From: Rhizobium sp. BK376
GTDB taxonomy: Bacteria; Pseudomonadota; Alphaproteobacteria; Rhizobiales; Rhizobiaceae
Length of the DNA stretch: 64,000 nt
Assembly (NCBI RefSeq): GCF_004341625.1
Contig: NZ_SLZG01000024.1
Location: 1 to 64,000 of the forward strand
Direction: 5' to 3'
The notes beneath the pieces are model-generated. The model saw only the letters and a program-made list of their open reading frames with translations. It was not told where the DNA came from and made no database searches. The first letter of the stretch is position 1; each line of letters begins with the position of its first letter. Both the position numbers and the translations under genes were made by a program. Below are positions 44,201 through 51,026 of the stretch, in pieces.

Positions 44201-44846
44201 CTTTGCCGACTGCTTCGTTATCGGCAAAACGGGATGCATCGACCGTCAACGACAAGCGCAATACATCTTTCGAGGGCTCACGCCCGTCCCCCTCGGACCA
44301 CTCGTCGGAAAGCTGGCCGATCCAGTCGCGTCCTTGCGAGGTAGCGCCGGCCTCGTTCTCGACGGTGAGTTCACCGCCGCGGCTCTGATAGGCCAATAGC
44401 TTGCCGACACGGGCACGTCCGGCTGCAAAGCTCACGAGCTTCACGACAGCAGGCTGGGAGCCGGAGGCAAGCGCAATACGGTCGCCGGTCGCACCACCGG
44501 AGGGCAAACTCGATCCGGAGCTATCCAGGGTAGCCTCAACGCGGCCCCCTAGTTCCAAGCGGGGTCCGGCAGCCGATGGCTTCCTCCCTCCACCGCCGGC
44601 GGCGCGTCGGCGCCTCTCGTCCTCCGGCAGATCCGCTTGCGGCGCGGCCGGTCCCGTCCAGGGGCGCCCGCCGACGGCAGGCAACCCGCTGTCGCCGGCG
44701 TCTGCCTGCTTCCGCCTGCGCTTGCGTCCAGGGCCGGGCGTCTGAAGGGACGTCCCAAGCCCCGGGTTCGCAAGACCAGCCGGCCGGGCCGTGCGTTTCC
44801 GCTCGAGATCGTCCACCAGCGTGATGAAGGCATCAAGGTCAAGCAT
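41265..44846 (-). CDS. Large MOB-type relaxase with three LPD7-like repeats
   Basis: The product has 1193 residues. The relaxase core lies at about 350-460: AHIVLSARPGTPKDAFLDAA, then the metal-binding HIHVHAVVKMQ motif at 397-407, and FERANPPGYK. Upstream is a basic Pro/Gly-rich region and an AYQSRGG stretch whose Tyr152 could be catalytic. Three repeats of about 60 residues (near 745-803, 869-928 and 980-1040) share WG.ITVNGTDR-type and LAVELAAEHGF.I.NPELQD cores and match the LPD7 domain. It nicks oriT and pilots the strand. It overlaps mobC by eight bases. Confidence 0.88.
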   Translation of the reverse strand: MLDLDAFITLVDDLERKRTARPAGLANPGLGTSLQTPGPGRKRRRKQADAGDSGLPAVGGRPWTGPAAPQADLPEDERRRRAAGGGGRKPSAAGPRLELGGRVEATLDSSGSSLPSGGATGDRIALASGSQPAVVKLVSFAAGRARVGKLLAYQSRGGELTVENEAGATSQGRDWIGQLSDEWSEGDGREPSKDVLRLSLTVDASRFADNEAVGKALKTALAGHRMAWHSAAATLDDGREIELVVSAARRRQPGEDKAGRIYDNRKSLAALDDKLMAAFGPDTAVDVHGFAHGVEGVARYLGQLRKGGSRRVTVSRMDKAGQPAGEHILDGESSVLEEAKNWKRDLRSQERRDVAHIVLSARPGTPKDAFLDAARAMLAREFAGHRYLFTTHEDRRHIHVHAVVKMQSETGERLHPKIEDLRRWRRTIAEEARERDIPMDAVSRFERANPPGYKMKDIRRVERGEATESMRRRVDAVRNGIIHIPTRDVGKRHARAVAIGWNGEAERVAPRQYPPEPPQRPGIVRLYRAERQEARSSAPLFTRDRHVAAQRVVRDGGVLRYIDVPLDAVQTLTPSRQDPENVFVVPRALAARSEAIDVTDPALVQYFRDRATVAVARGPETAAEQNTITTKPATIREQDMPDLNVMNNAFTEMETSLDQIGQNLPPERLLEFDGLRKSLKVSQTKMLETQTGIEKKRGSIEGETYVMPVPHQFAGFVAEKRGEDVRYNHRKTDGRVGAVAFTDRGDRVEIGNWRDRETVLAAMQLGAEKWGPLTVNGTDRYKSLAVELAAEHGFRLTNPELQDALAVARDRLASQRPKEASITAGTRTPAETAVEAQKANPTSAGMPTPETAAPSNAEEAAKPAPTFVDTGDKIRLSDRDRAAMLSAMQEAAKKWNTIAVTGSDGDKALAVELAAEHGFRITNPELQDQLKAAQALAEDRRGREEALEQQKLGFVDGAKIAQETEPTQAASAFVEVPKLPVDTGDKVKPADRDRGSMLVAMRAASEKWGAITVNGTDREKAVAVELAAEHGIAISNPELQDHVKAAQAKVEDRRAREDARERKQLGFVAGTSEAVAGPRSDAEIALALETVKENTRTEAIRETTQAERSERTSERPFDGGGDDHAYRTKAEAAAARRAERSVEQSPSAPIPADINQSPEIERQGQVQDELLSEKEANKQARTPKQRQKPRPKQ

Positions 44847-45228
44847 CGGCCTTGACCTCCAGCTTCGCCTTCGTGCGGCCAGCCTCGCACATATCCTTCA
44901 TATCCGCTGCCTGCGCCCCGACCAGCCGGGCCAATCGCCCGACCCCATCCAGCAGCACCTCGAATTGCGGCTCCCGGCTGCCGTTCAAGATGCGGGCGAT
45001 CTGGTTGAGATTGACGGAGACCCGGCGCAACTCCTCGGCATGGGCGAGCATGATCTCCTTCAGGTCGTCATCGAATGCCGGACCGAGCCCTGCGGCCTGC
45101 CGCACGAGACGACGCAGCACCTCGCTGACAGTCAGCTTCGCATCCGTGCAGAACGCCTCGAACGCCAGAAGCTCCGTTTCGCTCAACCGCACATGAACGA
45201 CTTTCTGTCGGGAGGTTCGCTTTGCCAT
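44839..45228 (-). CDS. mobC: MobC-type relaxosome accessory protein
   Basis: The product has 129 residues from the ATG at 45228. A ribbon-helix-helix opening (VVHVRLSETELLAFEAFCTD) is followed by the MobC motif RRVSVNLNQIARILNGS. It should bind oriT and help strand separation for the relaxase, whose gene it precedes and overlaps. A strong hairpin lies 22 bases upstream, and the oriT nick site is about 110 bases upstream. Confidence 0.85.
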   Translation of the reverse strand: MAKRTSRQKVVHVRLSETELLAFEAFCTDAKLTVSEVLRRLVRQAAGLGPAFDDDLKEIMLAHAEELRRVSVNLNQIARILNGSREPQFEVLLDGVGRLARLVGAQAADMKDMCEAGRTKAKLEVKADA

Positions 45229-45249
45229 AGCCTCTTGCCTTGCCTTTTT

Positions 45250-45284
45250 CTCTCCCGGTCGCGGTCCCGCGACTGCCGGGAGAG
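45250..45284. promoter_or_regulatory. Long two-part palindrome upstream of mobC
   Basis: CTCTCCCGG (45250-45258) pairs with CCGGGAGAG (45276-45284), and inside it TCGCGG (45259-45264) pairs with CCGCGA (45267-45272). There is no T run on the mobC side, so it is not a terminator. It probably is an operator for the mobC-relaxase pair or a relaxosome binding site beside oriT. Confidence 0.6.
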
Positions 45285-45310
45285 CCTCATCGCCCGCTTC
45301 GGGCACTGTT

Positions 45311-45343
45311 CAGTTTTCGTATCACGGAAACTGCTATCCTGCC
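45311..45343 (+). other. oriT: Origin of transfer (oriT), RP4/VirD2-type nick region
   Basis: CAGTTTTCGT (45311-45320) forms an inverted repeat with ACGGAAACTG (45324-45333), 9 of 10 pairs plus a wobble. CTATCCTGCC follows at 45334-45343. TATCCTG|CC is the nick core of RP4, and the Ti oriT and T-DNA borders have close relatives of it. The cut is predicted between 45341 and 45342. The site lies between mobC and a VirC1-like gene, where a relaxosome origin is expected. By analogy with RP4, DNA to the right of the nick would be transferred first. Confidence 0.78.
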
Positions 45344-45377
45344 AACCACACAATGGAGAATACATACATTATTTCAA

Positions 45378-45427
45378 TGGCTTATGTGGCTATATGGCCC
45401 TTGCTGGCTATGGTGGCTGGTGTGGCC
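45378..45427 (+). repeat. Six TGGCY motifs with about 9-bp phasing beside oriT
   Basis: TGGC followed by T or C starts at 45378, 45387, 45395, 45405, 45414 and 45423, spacings of 9, 8, 10, 9 and 9 bases. The array lies 35 bases to the right of the nick. Phasing of this kind suits cooperative protein binding, for example by the VirC1/VirC2-like proteins encoded just beyond. Further, less regular TGGC motifs continue to about 45530. No gene is supported in 45229-45764. Confidence 0.5.
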
Positions 45428-45764
45428 AAACGGAACAAAATGCCTTGCCTGGTCGGGCGTCCCTGACTGGTCCTACCGGCTCTTCTGGCCGCTGGGCCAC
45501 GGGTGGCTTTCAGGGCTATTTGGCGCATCGCGGCCGTATGACCATCCGGATCACCAGGGGCGGTGATGGCCCGGCTGCGAGCGGTGGCAGGAGTGGCTTG
45601 GAAGCCCAATGGGATCGCGGCGGCCCAAGGGGTACGAGGACCGCGTCAGCCCAATCAGCCAGTCGGGCCCTTCATGGCTTACAAGCCATTGCGGGCCTTG
45701 GCAGACGCAGCCGATTTTGTTAAGTTGATATATATTTACTCTTGGAAAACATGGATCGTATACG

Positions 45765-46439
45765 TTGACCATTATCGCATTCGCGCATACCAAGGGCGGC
45801 GTCGGCAAATCGACGCTGTGCCTTCTCATCGCATCGGAACTCGCCAGAAGCGGCACCAATGTCCTGATCGTCGATGCCGACCAGAAACAGCAATCATGCC
45901 TGCAATGGGTCAATCGCTGCAAGCAGGCCGGTACCCTGCCACAGACGCTGCAAGCCGTCGCGGTGACGAAGACAGAAGAACTGAAGTCCGCCCTGAAGCG
46001 CACCGACGCCGACGTCATTCTGATCGACGTGCAGGGATCGATGAATGATCTTCTAATAGCTGCAATCGTCGCGAGCGATCTCACTCTCGTCCCGACGAAG
46101 GCCAACGTCATGGAGATGGTCGAGACGGTCAAGCTGTTCGAATGGGCGGAGACCAATCTGAAACGCGCGCCGCTTCGCCTGGTCCTCAACCGGGTCGACG
46201 GCATCGACACCAACACGGCGGCGTTTCAGGATGCTGTGCGCATGATCCGCGACAACAAGCTGCCGACATTGCCCACCTTCGTGCGAGCGCGAAAGGTCTA
46301 CGAGCAGTTTGCGCGGGACGCCGGCACAATGAGCGGGATCGCGCGGGATCCATCCAAGGCCGAGCAGGTCGCCAAGGCGCAGAACAATATCATCGGCCTG
46401 ATCACCGACATGACCTCCACCATTGAGCGGACGGCCTGA
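45765..46439 (+). CDS. VirC1/ParA-type ATPase
   Basis: The product has 224 residues and starts at a TTG. The deviant Walker A KGGVGKST is at residues 10-17, preceded by MTIIAFAHT; the A' motif is VDADQKQQS and Walker B is ADVILIDVQGS. Position beside oriT and upstream of a small DNA-binding gene matches virC1-virC2 of Ti plasmids, where VirC1 recruits the relaxosome to the cell pole. A partition ParA is the alternative; a ParB-like gene lies 9 kb away. Confidence 0.85.
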   Translation: MTIIAFAHTKGGVGKSTLCLLIASELARSGTNVLIVDADQKQQSCLQWVNRCKQAGTLPQTLQAVAVTKTEELKSALKRTDADVILIDVQGSMNDLLIAAIVASDLTLVPTKANVMEMVETVKLFEWAETNLKRAPLRLVLNRVDGIDTNTAAFQDAVRMIRDNKLPTLPTFVRARKVYEQFARDAGTMSGIARDPSKAEQVAKAQNNIIGLITDMTSTIERTA

Positions 46440-46452
46440 TCCGGGATCATCC

Positions 46453-46833
46453 ATGACACAATCGCCACCCATTCCGCGCTCCCGCCGCAATATGAACGAT
46501 CTGGATTCTCTGATCGACGCATCGATCGGCAAGAGCGACACATACGGCGCCGTCGGGTCCCCTGCCGGGAAGACGAAGCCCGATCCCGAAGCCGGGAGCT
46601 CGATGAAGGAGACAGCGCCCTCCCCCAATCCACCGGAACCGGTGGACCGGCCATCGCTGAACGCGTCAGACAATGAAACCGCATCGGGAGAGCCGAGGCC
46701 CGAGCGGTTCAGGATCAGCATCGACGCCTCCGTCATCATGGCGACCAAGATGCTTGCCATTCAGCAAAAGACATCTCCTTCGGAGATCGTCGAGCGCGCC
46801 CTTCGACGCTATCTGGACCTAGGAGCAAACTGA
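46453..46833 (+). CDS. VirC2-like ribbon-helix-helix protein
   Basis: The product has 126 residues from the ATG at 46453; an ATG at 46492 is possible. The first 80 residues are polar and probably disordered. The C-terminal part reads RFRISIDASVIMATKMLAIQ, then SPSEIVERALRRYLDL, a typical ribbon-helix-helix DNA-binding unit. It lies 13 bases after the VirC1-like gene and probably binds near oriT. Confidence 0.7.
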   Translation: MTQSPPIPRSRRNMNDLDSLIDASIGKSDTYGAVGSPAGKTKPDPEAGSSMKETAPSPNPPEPVDRPSLNASDNETASGEPRPERFRISIDASVIMATKMLAIQQKTSPSEIVERALRRYLDLGAN

Positions 46834-47143
46834 CAGACGCAGCTATTGTCAGGTCCTTTTCGTCAAAGCGAAGATGAGACCGCCAGCCGCGTCGGAAGGA
46901 GCCGATGTTCAAACTGTGCGCGGAGCACGGCAACCGAAATTGCAGGTGACGGCACGCATGGACTTCAGAGGGGCGAACGGCTCGGCGTCGATCGCCCCCT
47001 CCTGCTCTACGGAGATCATTGCCACTCGGCGAAAGCCAGCTCCAGTTCGATTTCAATCTCACGGCGGTCCACCGGGTCGACGGCTTCGCGCGGTTCGAGG
47101 CGTTATCCTGACAGTCAATTGAAGATTTGCCCCACGGAAGGAA
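46834..47143. other. Intergenic stretch with no convincing gene
   Basis: Several frames are open on both strands but none has family character or a good ribosome-binding site. A TTATCCTGAC sequence near 47102-47111 resembles the oriT core but has no inverted repeat beside it. Confidence 0.35.
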
Positions 47144-47170
47144 AAACGAGAGGAGCAAACCCTCTCGTTT
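47144..47170 (-). terminator. Intrinsic terminator of the small 47182 gene
   Basis: AAACGAGAGG (47144-47153) pairs perfectly with CCTCTCGTTT (47161-47170) across a 7-base loop. On the minus strand the stem is followed by TTTTTCC. It lies 12 bases after the stop of the 57-residue gene and may also act on plus-strand transcripts. Confidence 0.75.
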
Positions 47171-47181
47171 TGTCGCCCACC

Positions 47182-47355
47182 TCATTCGAGGTCAGCGGGA
47201 TAGAGTGCGATGTCGCGAGCAAACTGCTCATCCTCAGCTTGCGCCTGAGCGACAAGGGTAGCGAGCTCGGCCTCCGCCATGGCGCGCTCGGTTTTGGTGA
47301 AGAAGCAGCTCCGAAGCTCCGCGCGCAGTTCGTTGACTTGATCGAGAGTGGTCAT
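47182..47355 (-). CDS. Small 57-residue helical protein
   Basis: Reading left from the ATG at 47355 the product is MTTLDQVNELRAELRSCFFT and continues through ERAMAEAELATL to a stop at 47182-47184. AAGGAGACG lies upstream and a strong terminator follows directly, so it looks like a complete single-gene unit. It is predicted helical throughout. No family is recognised; such tiny genes are common in the maintenance regions of rhizobial conjugative elements. Confidence 0.65.
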   Translation of the reverse strand: MTTLDQVNELRAELRSCFFTKTERAMAEAELATLVAQAQAEDEQFARDIALYPADLE

Positions 47356-47735
47356 GTTGATCGTCTCCTTTTGATGACGTCAACGGGCGACGTGCACACG
47401 AAGCCCGGGTCAAGGAGCGCGAAGCGACCGCCAACGGCGGCGAGTGGGGTGCCGGTTTTGTCGGAGCGCAGGGAAACGGAGCGGAGGCAAAATCGGGGGC
47501 CCACACTCGTCCTTGAGGCGGGCTGAGTAGCCGTAAAGTAGGACGGCAGAAAGAAGAGAACCCGCGGCCCCGACCAGGGGACGCGACCGTATTCGACAAT
47601 AAGCTATCGTCTGGTGACGTCGATATCGGACAGAACCTTCTCGATCCTTTGGAGGTCTTGCTCGATGGCCAAGCGCTGAAGTACGGACAATCTCAATGCT
47701 AGGGATTCTGCGTCTGACACGATGCGGAGAAGAAA
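47356..47735. other. Intergenic stretch with no convincing gene
   Basis: The 380 bases are GC-rich in the first half. It must contain the promoters of the divergent 57-residue and HU-like genes. No supported frame or repeat is seen. Confidence 0.35.
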
Positions 47736-47988
47736 ATGACCACGACCAACGAAATTGCCGGCAAGATCGCGACCGAACACAGCCTAACAAAGGCGCAGGG
47801 GAAAGCCATCGTCGAGGCGGCAATTGCTTCTATCACCGAAGCCGCAGTGGCCGGTAACGAGACCTCCCTGCCCGGCTTCGGCACGTGAGGCTCGCAATCC
47901 TGCGACCGGCGCGACGATCAAGGTTGCCGCGGCCAAGACGCTCGCCTTTACGCCGGCAAAGGCACTGAAGGATGCTTTGAACAAGTGA
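47736..47988 (+). pseudogene. HU-family DNA-binding protein with internal deletion and frameshift
   Basis: From the ATG at 47736 one frame reads TTTNEIAGKIATEHSLTKAQ and on to LPGFGT, then stops at 47886-47888. Another frame continues directly with EARNPATGATIKVAAAKTLA and ends KALKDALNK at 47988. The joined parts are an HU protein lacking about nine residues of the strand and arm between GFG and the RNPATG tip, consistent with a deletion of about 28 bases. A perfect terminator follows. The truncated frame probably gives no functional HU. Confidence 0.8.
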
Positions 47989-48009
47989 TCTTGGCAGCCA
48001 AGCAAAAAA

Positions 48010-48032
48010 CAGCCCGGCGCCGTGCCGGGCTG
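48010..48032. terminator. Bidirectional intrinsic terminator
   Basis: CAGCCCGGC (48010-48018) pairs with GCCGGGCTG (48024-48032) across 5 bases. TTTCCTTTT follows on the plus strand and TTTTTTGC on the minus strand. It serves the HU-like gene and the convergent 48051 gene. Confidence 0.8.
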
Positions 48033-48050
48033 TTTCCTTTTGGGTCTGCG

Positions 48051-48383
48051 TCAGCGGAAGGACATCCCGTTGAGAAGATCCTCGATGATCGTGTCGCTCA
48101 CCGCGTGACGCGCTTCAAAGGCATGCTCGTCCAGCAGATTGTGAAGAACGCCTGATGCCAAGGGTAGGAAGTCGAAGCCCCTTGCGACTGCCGCGGCCCG
48201 CAGTTTCGACAGTGTCTCAAACTCCCGGAAGCCAGTGCCAAGCCAGAGTTCAAGATCCTCGCCATCGGCGTCCGGCAATGGCTGAAGGAACAACGTCTGA
48301 AGCGGACGGTCGTAGCCGATGATAGCATCCAGGGCGGAGTGGCGGGATGCGGTTCTGGTGACGGTCATTGTGTAGCGGCTCAT
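48051..48383 (-). CDS. Hypothetical 110-residue conjugative-element protein
   Basis: The product reads MSRYTMTVTRTASRHSALDA, then an acidic middle (LPDADGEDLELWLGTGFREF) and a helical end. It is soluble and compact. I recognise it only as a type of small protein often found near DUF736 genes in rhizobial elements. AAAGGAGG precedes the start. It has its own terminator. Confidence 0.6.
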   Translation of the reverse strand: MSRYTMTVTRTASRHSALDAIIGYDRPLQTLFLQPLPDADGEDLELWLGTGFREFETLSKLRAAAVARGFDFLPLASGVLHNLLDEHAFEARHAVSDTIIEDLLNGMSFR

Positions 48384-48440
48384 GGCAGCCTCCTTTCGAA
48401 TGGGGAACGCCGGCCCCGATTTCGGAGCCGGCGGTCCGGT

Positions 48441-48764
48441 TCAGGCCGGGCTGTTCCAGAGGATGACCTTCTTGCCGGGTTCGCCGCCGGGGGCCGGGGC
48501 GACGTTGCCGAAGATCACGCCGATCTCGGGCGCTTCGATCTTCGTGGAGATGTATTCCTCGCCGGTCTGGCGGGAGACGCGGTTCCAGCCTGCACCGATC
48601 TCAAAGCCAGTCTTGCGGTGGATGATGCGGTAGTCCGGGGCTTCTTCGCTCGCCTTGTTGGCGTTCGGGACGAGGGCGATCGGGGCGTTCACCCGGATGG
48701 TGGCGAAGACGCCTTCGAGAATGCCGTCGGTCTTTTCGGTGAGCGTTGCGATCGTGGTAGCCAT
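48441..48764 (-). CDS. DUF736-family protein
   Basis: The product has 107 residues: MATTIATLTEKTDGILEGVF, then APDYRIIHRKTGFEIGAGWN and STKIEAPEIGVIFGNVAP, the full DUF736 pattern. The family is widespread in alphaproteobacterial conjugative elements, with no known activity. A 12-bp inverted repeat lies just upstream of its start, and GAAGGAGAC gives the ribosome-binding site. Confidence 0.88.
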   Translation of the reverse strand: MATTIATLTEKTDGILEGVFATIRVNAPIALVPNANKASEEAPDYRIIHRKTGFEIGAGWNRVSRQTGEEYISTKIEAPEIGVIFGNVAPAPGGEPGKKVILWNSPA

Positions 48765-48789
48765 GGGATTGTCTCCTTCGTTTGCATCG

Positions 48790-48926
48790 GGACCATTCCC
48801 GATGGCGCCCGAAGAAGGGGCTGCGCCGCAGGCGTCACCGCAGCGTAGCGAAGGGAAACCCCTTGCGGGTTGACGCTGATCGCGGCCGGTCCCTTAGAAA
48901 GGCGACAGAAAGAACGGGAATGGTCC
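48790..48926. promoter_or_regulatory. 12-bp inverted repeat upstream of the DUF736 gene
   Basis: GGACCATTCCCG (48790-48801) is repeated as its perfect reverse complement at 48915-48926. The first copy begins 25 bases before the DUF736 start. Two separated half-sites of this length could be operators joined by looping. Confidence 0.45.
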
Positions 48927-49314
48927 TTTGATTGCGACGTCGCAGGAGACCTCACTGTTGCGGCCGTTCGCTGCCGCGCGAAGTGCCGCGCTCATGGCCT
49001 GCGTCGGTGGTGTCCGGGTCAACAAACGCTCGCCGTCAATCAGGCGGATGCGACGCGATAGATCAGCACCGTTCTGATCCCAGCCTCATCACCAATGACG
49101 GCTTCGATCGCCGTGGCACCCGATTGTCAGCCTTCTGCTGCGGCTGCAGTTCTACGGGGCAGGGCCGCGGGACAGACGTGATTTGAGGGGATATCGCCTT
49201 CGAGTGCGGCAAAGCGAGGCATCGAGATCGATCGAAAGGCCCACGATCAACCGACCAATTGAGCAAAGCGGCAGAGAGCCGCCATGGCGAGACGCGTTCA
49301 GGGAGCGGCGGGGA
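48927..49314. other. Intergenic stretch with no convincing gene
   Basis: Open frames exist on both strands, but none shows family character. The left part should include the promoter of the DUF736 gene. Confidence 0.35.
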
Positions 49315-49754
49315 TCATGAAGGGAAAGAAGCGGCGCGAAGCGATGGCAAGTCTCGCTCGAGCCGGTTGACCCGACCGGTTCGGCCGCGCGCCTCGGCAA
49401 ACGGTCTGGCGATCTTCACCATGAAGGATTTGCTGAAGCGGCCGAGGATGCCCTGATCGGGCCCGATGTACCAGGAGGGTACTCATCGGCCATGATCCAG
49501 CACCGCTTCAAATCGCTTAGGCCCGCGCGCTTGCGCTCGATTTCGGGGATCTCCGGAGCGATCCGGCCCGCCTGCGGCGGCTGCGTCGTGATGGCGAGTA
49601 GGGCCAAATGGGTGTTTCCGTCGGTCGCACTTCGGATGGCAATGACGACGCAGACGGGGCGCTGCTTGCGGCCCTCGGTTTCGCCGCGCTGCTGCTGCCA
49701 GGCCCACAGGTACGGATAGGAGATGACCTCGCCGGGCCGGAATTCACGGCTCAT
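49315..49754 (-). pseudogene. Frameshifted PemK/MazF-like toxin gene
   Basis: From the ATG at 49754 the frame reads MSREFRPGEVISYPYLWAWQ and continues through RPVCVVIAIRSATDGNTHLA to CWIMADEY. It then loses similarity near 49485 and would stop at 49416. A second frame resumes with SWYIGPDQGILGRFSKSFMV and runs to a stop at 49315. A small deletion with frameshift has therefore removed the middle of the C-terminal part. The N-terminal strands match PemK/MazF-type growth inhibitors. The toxin is probably inactive while its antitoxin gene is intact. Confidence 0.65.
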
Positions 49755-50004
49755 CGTCGTAGCCTTCGCCGCGCGCCAGCCGATCGAGCGCCTCGTCGAA
49801 TAGTTCTGCATGCTCGGCGGGCATCTCTGAGATATGATAGGCGCGGCGCGGGTCGCCCCCGGTGCGCATGCGCTCATAATGCTCGTAGCTCATCAGCACG
49901 AAACGCGGCTTCTTGTGCCGGGTGAGCATGACCGGCTCGCGGCTTGCCGCATCGGTAATATCGCCGATTTGTTTGTTCAAGTCGGTTGTCGTGAACTGCT
50001 TCAT
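49744..50004 (-). CDS. Phd/YefM-family antitoxin
   Basis: The product has 86 residues from the ATG at 50004 (MKQFTTTDLNKQIGDITDAA). SREPVMLTRHKKPRFVLMSY is the Phd/YefM DNA-binding region, and the C-terminal acidic helix (ELFDEALDRLARGEGYDDEP) would neutralise the toxin. It overlaps the toxin gene by 11 bases, the usual antitoxin-first order, and would repress their common promoter. Confidence 0.85.
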   Translation of the reverse strand: MKQFTTTDLNKQIGDITDAASREPVMLTRHKKPRFVLMSYEHYERMRTGGDPRRAYHISEMPAEHAELFDEALDRLARGEGYDDEP

Positions 50005-50084
50005 GCTATGATTTCCAGTACGGTTTCCATAAAACCTATTTTCCCATGTTTTCCATATTTTCCATCTTTCGAGGAAAACGGCGC

Positions 50085-51026
50085 TCACGCGCCGTCTCCT
50101 GAAGCCTGCCAGACCGGGATGCCGAGGCGACGCGCCTTGTCGGCAAGATTGCCGGTGATGCCATTTCCGGGAAAGGCAATCAGTCCGGCAGGCATGACCG
50201 AAAGCATCTCGTCATTGCGCCGGAAGGGAGCGGCCTTGGCGTGTTTGGCCCAGTTCGGCTTGAAGGTGATCTGTGTCACCCGGCGCGCCTCGGCCCAGCA
50301 GGCGGCGATCCGTTCAGCACCTTTCGGCGAGCCGCCATGCAGCAATACCATGTCGGGATATTTCGCATGCGCCTGATCGAGCTTGGCCCAGATGCGCTCA
50401 TGATCGTTGTAGTCCATGCCGCCGGCGAATGCGATCTTTGTGCCGGCCGGGATCAGCACCTCTGTCTCGGCGCGACGTCGGGCGGAGAGGAAGTCGCGAC
50501 TGTCGATCATCGCCGCGGTCATGTTGGTGTGATTGACCTTCGAGCCGGTGCGTGGCCGCCAGGACGAACCGGTCTGCGCCTCGAACAGGTCGGCACTGAA
50601 GTCGCGCATGAACTCGAAAGCATTGCGGCGTTCCAGGAGCGTGATGCCCTCGGCGATGAGGCGTTCGAGCTCGACACTCTTCACCTCCGAGCCGTCCTGT
50701 TCGCGCTGGCCGGTGCGCTGGGCTTCCTCGTTGCGGTCGAGTTCACGCTGGATGCGCTCACCGGCGCGATGGAAAAGGTTTGGGACCGACCAGAACAGGT
50801 CTTCGAGATCAGGCTCCAGGCGTGTGTCGCCGAGCATCTCGGCAAGGGCGCCGAAGATGGCGGTGATCGATGACTGGACCTGCGGTTCCTCCGGCAATGG
50901 CCGCGGATCGGGCTCGTCCTGGAAGGGGCGATAGCCGAGGACTTGCATTTCGTAGATGAAGCGGTCGGTCGGGGAGGACGCGTGGTTGGGCTCGACGTCG
51001 TCGCCGGAGTAAAGGATCAGGTCCAT
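50085..51026 (-). CDS. DUF2493 (SLOG-like) protein
   Basis: The product has 313 residues from the ATG at 51026 (MDLILYSGDDVEPN). The first 170 residues are helical and acidic. The C-terminal domain reads KIAFAGGMDYNDHERIWAKL, then MVLLHGGSPKGAERIAACWA, the nucleotide-binding pattern of DUF2493 in the SLOG superfamily, whose members bind nucleotide-derived ligands. It is a standard gene of rhizobial conjugative elements. Its actual ligand is unknown. Confidence 0.85.
   Translation of the reverse strand: MDLILYSGDDVEPNHASSPTDRFIYEMQVLGYRPFQDEPDPRPLPEEPQVQSSITAIFGALAEMLGDTRLEPDLEDLFWSVPNLFHRAGERIQRELDRNEEAQRTGQREQDGSEVKSVELERLIAEGITLLERRNAFEFMRDFSADLFEAQTGSSWRPRTGSKVNHTNMTAAMIDSRDFLSARRRAETEVLIPAGTKIAFAGGMDYNDHERIWAKLDQAHAKYPDMVLLHGGSPKGAERIAACWAEARRVTQITFKPNWAKHAKAAPFRRNDEMLSVMPAGLIAFPGNGITGNLADKARRLGIPVWQASGDGA

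Noticed and set aside
45240..45723. Long plus-strand frames rich in Gly or Trp between mobC and the VirC1-like gene, collagen-like in places
   Set aside because: They arise from the TGGCY array and GC-rich DNA at oriT, lack a ribosome-binding site and have no family character.
47102..47111. TTATCCTGAC resembling a second oriT nick core
   Set aside because: There is no adjacent inverted repeat and the CC after the cut is replaced by AC; taken as chance.
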